From NCBI GenBank assembly GCA_014281115.1, contig JACONQ010000004.1:3720001-3784000 (forward strand): a stretch of 64,000 bases of DNA, given 5' to 3'. This document shows, piece by piece, positions 57,503 through 64,000 of the stretch. Below the pieces are notes generated by a model. It ran no database searches, was not told where the DNA came from, and saw nothing but the letters and a program-made list of their open reading frames with translations. Position 1 is the first letter of the stretch. Every line of letters begins with the position of its first letter. Origin of the DNA: Laburnicola sp. R22_1. Taxonomy: Eukaryota > Ascomycota > Dothideomycetes > Pleosporales > Didymosphaeriaceae. Position numbers and translations under genes: made by a program.

Positions 57503-57857
57503 AGTTAGCGCGTTAGCCTAAGCTCGCTAAGCGTTGCTAGCTATAATAACGTCTCTATTCTTATTATAGTATTACTTTATTCTAGGTTTATCCTTAGACT
57601 TTATAACTATTCTAGCTCTACTATATTACTTTTTCTAAGCTCTTTTATAAAGTTAGTTATTAATATATACTATAGTTTTAACTAGTTTGTTTAAAATATC
57701 TAGTTTATTCTAGAGTAGTAAGGTGTCCTTAATATTATCCTTTAACCTATAATAAAAGGCTGTCTTTAATGCTGCGTTATTCTACTTACCTTTTAACTAT
57801 AGTTGCTTAAACTCTAAAGCGTACTTACTAATTAATATTATTTATTATAACTATTTA

Positions 57858-58027
57858 GGCTAGTAAATAGGTTTGGAGTATCTAGCTTAGATATAGGGTT
57901 AGGTTAGAGTCGCACAGACCTTAGGTATAGATTAGGATTAAGGTCTTACGTAAGTAGAATTAAGTTAGGGTTAAGTTAGATTATGTAAGATCTTAACTCT
58001 AATCTAACCTATACCTATTTGCCAGCC
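57858..58027. repeat. Family D repeat with imperfect inverted ends
   Basis: Starts GGCTAGTAAATAGGTTTGG; its end, inverted, reads GGCTGGCAAATAGGTATAGG. Inside are TAGGGTTAGGTTAGAG and its inverse. About 165 bp, possibly a MITE. Confidence 0.6.
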
Positions 58028-58031
58028 TATG

Positions 58032-58140
58032 TTTTTTTTTGCGACTAAGGGGTTTCTAATAAAAATATTATAATAATAGTAGTTATTTCTTCTACTATTG
58101 TTAACACAAAAAAGCGTTTTAAGGTAGTATTAATAAAAAT
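58032..58140 (-). repeat. Family B SINE-like repeat
   Basis: Same order as the copy at 57395 with minor changes: TTTTTTTTTGCGACTAAGGG to AAGGTAGTATTAATAAAAA. Confidence 0.75.
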
Positions 58141-58253
58141 AATAATATATAAAAAGGTAAACTTTACTATAAGAAGAAATATTAACACCCTATTAACTTT
58201 TATTATTATTAAATATTTTATATATAAAAAAAGGCTAATAACTATAATAGAAC

Positions 58254-58427
58254 TCCTTTTTATTAATACTACCTTAAAACGCTTTTCTATATTAATAATA
58301 ATAGAAGGGATAACTGCTATTATTATTAAATATCTTTATCGTGTGGAGATTCTAACTAAGATCGAGTAACTGCTATTATTATAATAATTTTATTAGAAAC
58401 CCCTTAGTTATAAAAAAACTATAACTA
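58254..58427 (+). repeat. Family B repeat interrupted by a 40-bp family C piece
   Basis: A 16-bp stretch TAACTGCTATTATTAT occurs at 58311-58326 and again at 58367-58382. Between them lie 40 bp (58327-58366) matching one end of family C (GTGGAGATTCTAACTAAG). Without this insert the copy is colinear with the family. Confidence 0.7.
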
Positions 58428-58447
58428 TAATAGATATATAATAATAA

Positions 58448-58543
58448 TACTAAGTAGAGGCTTTGCTTTTTTATTATATTATTTAAGATAAAAGCCTTTG
58501 TTAGCATTTTACTCCTAGGTAGATTTAATTAACGTCACATATA
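58448..58543 (-). repeat. Family A repeat
   Basis: ACTAAGTAGAGGCTTTGCTT, AAGATAAAAGCCTTTG, TTTTACTCCTAGGTAGATTT and TTAACGTCACATA. Confidence 0.72.
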
Positions 58544-58578
58544 ATAGTAAAGCAAAGAATTTTTTTAAAAATATATGG

Positions 58579-58680
58579 TTTTTTTGCGACTAAGAGGGTT
58601 CTAATAAAAATATTACAATAATAGTAGTTATTCCTCCTACTATTATATATATAGAAAAGCATTTTAAGGTGTTACCAAAA
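58579..58680 (-). repeat. Family B SINE-like repeat
   Basis: TTTTTTTGCGACTAAGAGGG, CAATAATAGTAGTTATTCCT, AAAAGCATTTTAAGGTGTTA. Confidence 0.72.
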
Positions 58681-58780
58681 AAATATATAAGCTTTTAGTA
58701 AAAAAGTTTATATATAATAGTAACTTTAAAGCCTATTATACTACTATTACTAAGTAATTAAATCTACTAAGGGCTCTCAA

Positions 58781-59111
58781 CTCTGTTGCTCCAGTCTACC
58801 GCAGCCCGAACTTCATCCTTTCAATCGTCTTTCCCAAGATCCACATCCTCATTGGTGACCGGGATGCTTCATAGCCACTCCTCATACTACAAATGTCATG
58901 ATACTGACTGCCTAAAATTTCGGCCCCGCCCTATACGGATCTCACCAGCAGGTAACGCAACCTTTGCCTCGCCTCTTTAGGTCTAGCTCTCCCTGTACGG
59001 CAAACGCTTTATTATTGAGTTGGCAGCGGCCTCGTTGATGAGGAGGCATACCGTAACAGCCTACCTCGCACTGCCAGAAAGTCTGGCTTCAACTTGATTC
59101 CATAATACCAC
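58781..59111. other. Isochore edge, possible decayed coding strip
   Basis: About 330 bp of near-normal composition between the AT-rich block and the next gene. A frame reading LYGKRFIIELAAASLMRRHT near 58994-59090 looks coding-like but ends in stops; it could be an upstream exon, a relic or chance. The promoter of the next gene should be here. Confidence 0.4.
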
Positions 59112-60460
59112 ATGGCTCGAGCCTACGATGCAGCGACCGGCCAAGTCTACATGGAAACCCAGGTCCCGGTCACGTCCATGGTCTCAAGCTGTGAGTACCA
59201 AGGGCAATTCTGCATGGCGATTTTGACGCATACTCATCGCGACGTCTCGCAGGGCCGAACAAGTGCAATGGCGCGAGACAAGATCCGCGCAAATACCGTC
59301 ATGCTGGGCGCGGCAGCTCCTCTTTGTACCGAATGGCATTACGAACTTGCGCTTATCACATTGACCTGTTCACGCCTACCGATCTGCAATGCGCCGAGTG
59401 GCACTACGCCAAGGCCATATATGAGCAGTTGAAGAAGAAGTGCGTGTACTGTGAGCCGCAGCACTATGGTTACTACTGACTGAGTGAAATAGCCAGACGT
59501 TGACAGCAAACGCTTGGTCCGTCTTCCAGCAAGCCTTTCCGGACGGGGGAGGGTTGGAACCCTATCCAATTCGGATCCCCGCTAAGCACGGAGCTCCTGC
59601 AGCAGAACTACCTTCGATCCAGCAGTGGCTCCGGGCCCTGCCGTTCGCTCAGCTGTCGTTACTCAACATCCAAAGCGTGCGTCTACAGGTTTCTGATCTC
59701 ATCTTATTAACACATCTTCCTAATCTTGGCGTCCTTTTACTCCGACACCCTTATGAAGCACGCTATCAAGACCTCGATGACCGAGCCATGAGAGACTGGG
59801 GGCGTGCGGTCGAGGATACGGGAACATTCACACAGCTGAAAGTGGTGGTATTCCATTGTTTTGCGCCCACTCTTGCCGCCACTTTGAAGTGTCTGGCTGC
59901 ATTTCCAGCTTTGAAACTCTGCAGTGTCGACCCTTGCAAACCCATACGTTGTACAGAAGATGCCGAGCGGCAGGTTGCCAGCGCAGCTGTGCCATTCCAG
60001 CTTCTGCGGGCGACATCGGAGCGACGACATAAGGATGACAGCCCCGACGCTATCTGGACAAACCAAGAAGCTTTTGGTGAGTGTTGCGGGATACGTGATG
60101 CATGAGGTACATACCCTGATTATCTCTGCAGGCCACACTAAAATGAAATTGCTCTACGATTTGGCAGTGAGGTTGGAGTCAGGTAATCAGCAACAAGCGG
60201 CTGAGCAACACCCTAGTTCAGCTGTGCTGTCTGTGTATTACGGAGCTGAACTGCATTTCGCGTACAGCACATATCCGCTCTGGTTTGAGCGCACCCTTGG
60301 TGACAATAGAGGCCCACAACACACGGTTGTTCAACGGGGTAAGCACCACAATGGCAACCAAGATGATGACACAATGATGAGAAACGAAAACAGTAAGAGG
60401 AGGAAGGTCAGATCCGGGAAGCAGAGCGATATCGGATCACTTTTGGGCAACTTTGGCTGA
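59112..60460 (+). CDS. Uncharacterised fungal protein with basic C-terminus
   Basis: Four exons (59112-59190, 59253-59445, 59493-60076, 60132-60460) close to exactly 1185 nt, 394 aa. I do not recognise the family. Segments of note: LYRMALRTCAYHIDLFTPTD, CAEWHYAKAIYEQLKKKCVQ, WLRALPFAQLSLLNIQSVRL, a leucine-rich stretch DLILLTHLPNLGVLLLRHPY and, in the last exon, HTKMKLLYDLAVRLES. The C-terminus carries a nuclear-signal-like KRRKVRSGK and ends GSLLGNFG. No signal peptide or membrane segment. Donor and acceptor choice was driven by phase and by continuity of the protein. It sits at the edge of the AT-rich isochore, so the 5' end may be incomplete. Confidence 0.62.
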
Positions 60461-60677
60461 ATATGGAGGAGGGAGAGAGTACTGTATTTTTTTTTTTTTG
60501 CACGACACTCTGTCAAACAAATAGGCCAGGCCAGAGAATTGACGTATCACACAGAAGATTGGCATGTATTCTTTTGTTCGTTAAGGCTGGAATCAGGATC
60601 CAGCAGCAAGCTCCGTGTGTTGTAACAATGACACCACAATCGATTCTTCAAGACTCAACAAGTTTATAGTCAGACTT

Positions 60678-60797
60678 CTAACCCCTTTTTGTCAACACCT
60701 TGAAACGCTTTTCTGTGTATACAACAGCAGGAGGGATAACTGCTATTATTGTAATATTTTTATTAGAACCCCCTTAGTCGCAAAAAAAAAAACCCCC
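60678..60797 (+). mobile_element. Family B short SINE-like insertion with 12-bp target duplication
   Basis: A 120-bp insert flanked by the direct repeat ATAGTCAGACTT (60666-60677 and 60798-60809). It runs from CTAACCCCTTTTT through CACCTTGAAACGCTTTTCTG and AGGAGGGATAACTGC to CCCTTAGTCGC followed by an A-rich tail. A long target duplication plus an A-rich end suggests target-primed reverse transcription. It keeps C where the isochore copies have T, so it is the least RIP-affected copy. No clear pol III A/B boxes seen. Confidence 0.72.
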
Positions 60798-61257
60798 ATA
60801 GTCAGACTTAACCTTTAACACTTCGACGTTAGACGATGGAAAGGTGATAACTACGTATAGCTAAGCAATATCATGGATTGGGACCCAATGCATATCGATC
60901 TTCATATACATCATGCAGGAGGAAGCAGCATATTGTAGTGGCGAGTTTTCGTATCAAGGGGAGGGAGTACTCACGCATTCTGGAAGGTCTCACGAGCTTG
61001 TTGTACAGTGTACGTGAGAAAAAAAAAATCAATTCCCTTGCAATGATTCTGCCCTAGACGATAGATAGATATCTCCATTACAGTAGCTGCACCGCACCGT
61101 GGTACAAGCCAAACAAAAGCACCTCTCCCTAGCATCCTGTATATCTGAATCCAATCCAACCCAAACCATATCCTAAAAATAAAAAATATATAACTAAAAT
61201 AACCTACTCCCTCCCTTTCCAACGCAGGACCTTCCCACCCACCCAAAGCTACACCCA
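60798..61257. other. Intergenic
   Basis: About 460 bp between the SINE-like insert and the next gene's stop codon; nothing recognised. Confidence 0.5.
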
Positions 61258-63162
61258 TCAACCACCAAGTCGTCCACTCCTCAGCCCCAACCCACCACCA
61301 TCTTCTCTCTCCCTCTCATCCAGCCTATCATTCTCATCCAACGTCTCCCTCATCGTCTTCAAATACTGCCCGAACAAGCCGAAACTACCCAGATCCATGC
61401 TGCTCGTCGCAGCGCTAATGTTCATAGCCGCGGACCGCATGTTGTCGTACTTGCGCTTGACTTTGATGTATACCTTCCTGATGTTGTCGGCTTTGGTTTG
61501 CTCGGATACGCCGCTTGAGAAGGAGGATAGCGTGGGCGTGGGTGTGAGTGCGGTTGCGGGTGTGGGTGCGGGTGTTGGGGATAATGCAGTCCTGTGTAGT
61601 TGTCTTTTCAGACCTTCGACGACATCTTTGGGTTGAGCTGAGGACTTGAAAGCTTCAGCGTCGCAGAGGATGTCTCTGTTGTCTAGCGTTTTGGTCAACT
61701 CTTTGCGTGCTTTTGTCTCCGTGTGTAGTTGATCTTGCAGCGCCTTCTTGTCTGCCTTGAGTGCTGCATTCTCCGCTTTGAACGATGCCGCCTCGACTTC
61801 TAGCTCTGCGTTGCGTTTTACGAGGTCGCTAGCTTCCTTCTCGAGTAACGCTATTTGCTTCGCGTTTTCTTCTTCTTGCTCCGTGACAGTGCACTGGAGA
61901 GCGTCGAATTTGTCCTTGGTCTGGCGGAGTTTGCTTTCGTGCTCTTGGCGGAGAATCGAGATCTTGGAGTCGTAATCCCGCTTGGTGCGTGCGAGCTCTT
62001 CTTCTAGCTCTTTTATGCGCTTGTCTTTTGCGGCGAGGTTGGTCTGCATCTGTGATCTTGCGAGGTTATCAGAGTGCGTGGACGGCGGTTTAGATGATGC
62101 GTTTGCCATTGCCTTCAGAACGATTGGGGCATTCACGGCATTCTGGGTGCTTGGTATCGTTGGCAGGAGATTGGCTTCATCGTTTGGCTTGTCTGGGATG
62201 ATCTTGGCTGGGAACGACCAACCGTTACCCCAGGTCCCTAAACCTATGCCAGGGTTGTTGCTCTGATGCTCCGTTGACACCTCTGTCAGCGTCTCTGTCG
62301 CTGCTTCCTCTTTGACCATGGGTTCTTGTGTCTTGAGGCGCTTCGACCTGCGCCTCGTCGTCAACGGTAAATCGTCCTCTTCCCCCGAATCAAGCACGAT
62401 TGCAAGCTGAGCTGATGATCCCTTGTTCGACAAGGTCAAGGTCGTCCCTCCAACCTCCTGCTCCTTTGCATCGACGACGTCATGATTCATCTTGCGGATC
62501 TTGGTTGGACGTTCCATATTCCTTCTGCTCCGGTGCTTCTTTGGATCATACTTCTCCGCCGCAGGAAGCTTCGAACCCGCTTTGTAAATCTTCGCCCAGC
62601 TCTTAGTAATGCTTACCTTTACTTGAGTATTAAAATGTCCACTTACTACCGAAGCCTTGCGCTTGGCTCTCCTCGGTGTCGCTGCCATGTCCAGATAGCT
62701 CACCATAGGATCATCCTCTTCCACGTGATTGTTGTTTGCTTTTGGACTGCTGCACTGATCTCGGTACGGCTGTCTATCAGAGGACGGGTGCCTCTGACGC
62801 TTCGCTTCGTTATCAGATCCCAAATCTGAATCCACAAAGTATGTCGGTGTTTGGTTACGTAGCGTGCGCAACGGACGATCCGTCCCGGGACTCACGCCCA
62901 GCGTACGGCGGTACTTGATGTCAAGTCTCGGTGCGTTATCCGCCGTACCATACAGCTCACTGCGGGGCTGTAAGAGTAGATCCAGAAAATCAGCACCGTA
63001 GTAGCGTTGCTGCGCAAAGGCAGGCTGTGGCGAAGCTTGTTGAAGTCCGTCAACGTGAGAGTGAGAGAGGCCGCTTCGCGAAGGTGGGGTACACCTTGAG
63101 GGAGCTGTCGTAGGACTGGACGGTGACTGAGAGCTTGTAAGTAAAGGTGAGGACCGAGGCAT
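61258..63162 (-). CDS. Large coiled-coil, probably nuclear protein of unknown function
   Basis: Single open frame, 634 aa from MPRSSPLLTSSQSP. The N-terminal third is Ser/Pro/Gln-rich and disordered, with a YYGADFLDLLLQPRSELYG segment. Basic patches ATPRRAKRKAS and KKHRSRRNMERPTKIRK look like nuclear signals, and an acidic patch DSGEEDDLPL follows. A long coiled coil spans about residues 374-490 (KDKRIKELEEELARTKRDYD, LLEKEASDLVKRNAELEVEA, KADKKALQDQL). A Thr/Pro run (TPAPTPATALTPTPT) precedes a C-terminal helical part with GSFGLFGQYLKTMRETLDEN. I do not recognise a family. An in-frame ATG at 63228 gives a 22-residue longer form. Confidence 0.75.
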   Translation of the reverse strand: MPRSSPLLTSSQSPSSPTTAPSRCTPPSRSGLSHSHVDGLQQASPQPAFAQQRYYGADFLDLLLQPRSELYGTADNAPRLDIKYRRTLGVSPGTDRPLRTLRNQTPTYFVDSDLGSDNEAKRQRHPSSDRQPYRDQCSSPKANNNHVEEDDPMVSYLDMAATPRRAKRKASVVSGHFNTQVKVSITKSWAKIYKAGSKLPAAEKYDPKKHRSRRNMERPTKIRKMNHDVVDAKEQEVGGTTLTLSNKGSSAQLAIVLDSGEEDDLPLTTRRRSKRLKTQEPMVKEEAATETLTEVSTEHQSNNPGIGLGTWGNGWSFPAKIIPDKPNDEANLLPTIPSTQNAVNAPIVLKAMANASSKPPSTHSDNLARSQMQTNLAAKDKRIKELEEELARTKRDYDSKISILRQEHESKLRQTKDKFDALQCTVTEQEEENAKQIALLEKEASDLVKRNAELEVEAASFKAENAALKADKKALQDQLHTETKARKELTKTLDNRDILCDAEAFKSSAQPKDVVEGLKRQLHRTALSPTPAPTPATALTPTPTLSSFSSGVSEQTKADNIRKVYIKVKRKYDNMRSAAMNISAATSSMDLGSFGLFGQYLKTMRETLDENDRLDEREREDGGGLGLRSGRLGG

Positions 63163-64000
63163 GATTGCGAATTGAAATAAAGACAAATTGTAGGAGGAGA
63201 AGGGTGTATCAACAACAGCGACCGGCATTCAACATACTGATTGAGAAAAGAGAAGGAAGGAGAGCAGGAGGAGAGGGCGATGTACTTAAAGTTAGGCGAA
63301 GTATCGTGACTAAGGTGGTGAGAGAAATCGGGGCTGTTAGGGCGCCTGACCGTGCGTAATGACCCTGGGTTGCGCCGGACGATGTCGATGACGATTATGA
63401 GCCGACGGAAGAAAGCAGAGCGGCACTGCCAGAGCGGGGTGCAGAGCAGACCGAAAACAGTGTGCTGGACTGGCTCTAGATAATGGGCGGCGTGCAGTAT
63501 AACCGTTGGCAGACAGTGAAGGTCTGGAGACGAGGGAGAAACGGCCGAAGTGAGTCTACAGAAACTCAAAATTGTGTACCTCCATGGACCCATTGATAAC
63601 AAGCCTACGTTCCCAACACTCTAAAGCACCAATACTAAAACTGGTCCAGACAGAAAGCTTCACCCCAAAAGCAGAAGCAATGACGAAGAAAGAGCAAAGT
63701 GCAACGAGTACACACAGCTACGCGTCAACTACACATGGCCTACCTTTACTACATCATAAACAATTCAATTAAACCACATGTCCGCTCTACATTCATCCCC
63801 TCTGCCAACCCATTACCAATCCCCAAACTCCAAAAACCACCATCATGCTTTTCCGAGCGCCGACATCTCAGAACAAATAGATAACCAGGTTAACACACGT
63901 GACGCGAAGCGATGAAGTGACCCTTCCCGAATAAAACATACATGACCCAAAGAGAAACACAGAAAAGCACCATGCCATGCGCCAATACCACAAAGGGATG
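63163..64000. other. Intergenic, right end of window
   Basis: About 840 bp upstream of the coiled-coil gene. The first part is presumably its promoter. Short open frames only; nothing recognised up to the window end. Confidence 0.5.

Larger units (their letters stand above)
55101..58780. other. AT-rich RIP isochore (right, second half)
   Basis: Gene-free, TpA-rich DNA with a minus-strand gypsy relic (protease part near 56645-56995) and at least seven short repeat copies. It ends rather sharply near 58780, where base composition returns to normal. Confidence 0.85.

Noticed and set aside
1..64000. CRISPR arrays, operons, bacterial-type signals
   Set aside because: The DNA is eukaryotic with spliceosomal introns; no regular spacer arrays are present.

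Overview
The window looks like genomic DNA of a filamentous ascomycete, most likely a dothideomycete of the Pleosporales type. The clues are dense genes with short GT-AG introns (about 45-75 nt), fungal-only families (a DUF3431 protein, a Sqs1-type R3H/G-patch protein), and a sharp split between GC-balanced gene DNA and very AT-rich, gene-free DNA full of decayed transposons. The decay has the signature of repeat-induced point mutation (RIP) with CpA to TpA preference. The species assignment is inference; no search was run.

Layout. 1-3290 is AT-rich, RIP-damaged DNA with a Ty3/gypsy relic ending in a chromodomain-like segment. 3291-5163 is a complete but dead Fot1/pogo element with 66-bp perfect terminal inverted repeats (TIRs), inserted at the 3' end of a small host reading frame. 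From 5166 to about 39440 runs a compact housekeeping block: KGD2, NDUFB9, a divergent H2A/H2B pair, ATG4, SQS1, SAP1, a mitoferrin (MRS3/4), mitochondrial asparaginyl-tRNA synthetase (SLM5), a microbial-type PARG-like protein, RPAP1/RBA50, SWI1, RPT3, a small LEA-like mitochondrial protein and a secreted type-B carboxylesterase. 39479-44048 mixes a DUF3431 membrane protein with miniature transposons, one holding a nested foldback element. SUI1 (eIF1) and CDC9 (DNA ligase I) follow. 48780-58780 is a second AT-rich isochore with a dead Tc1/mariner element (53777-55100), gypsy remains and many short dispersed repeats. After it come an uncharacterised four-exon gene, a SINE-like insertion with a 12-bp target duplication, and a large coiled-coil protein of unknown function.

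The genes do not form a pathway cluster. They are core eukaryotic functions: 2-oxoglutarate dehydrogenase and complex I, mitochondrial iron import and translation, chromatin, splicing, autophagy, the proteasome, and transcription, translation and replication factors. I saw no secondary-metabolite cluster, CRISPR array or intact RNA gene. The most unusual content is the repeat fraction: several short families (called A, B, C and D here) that I do not recognise, seen both in RIP-mutated form inside the isochores and in nearly unmutated form in gene DNA.
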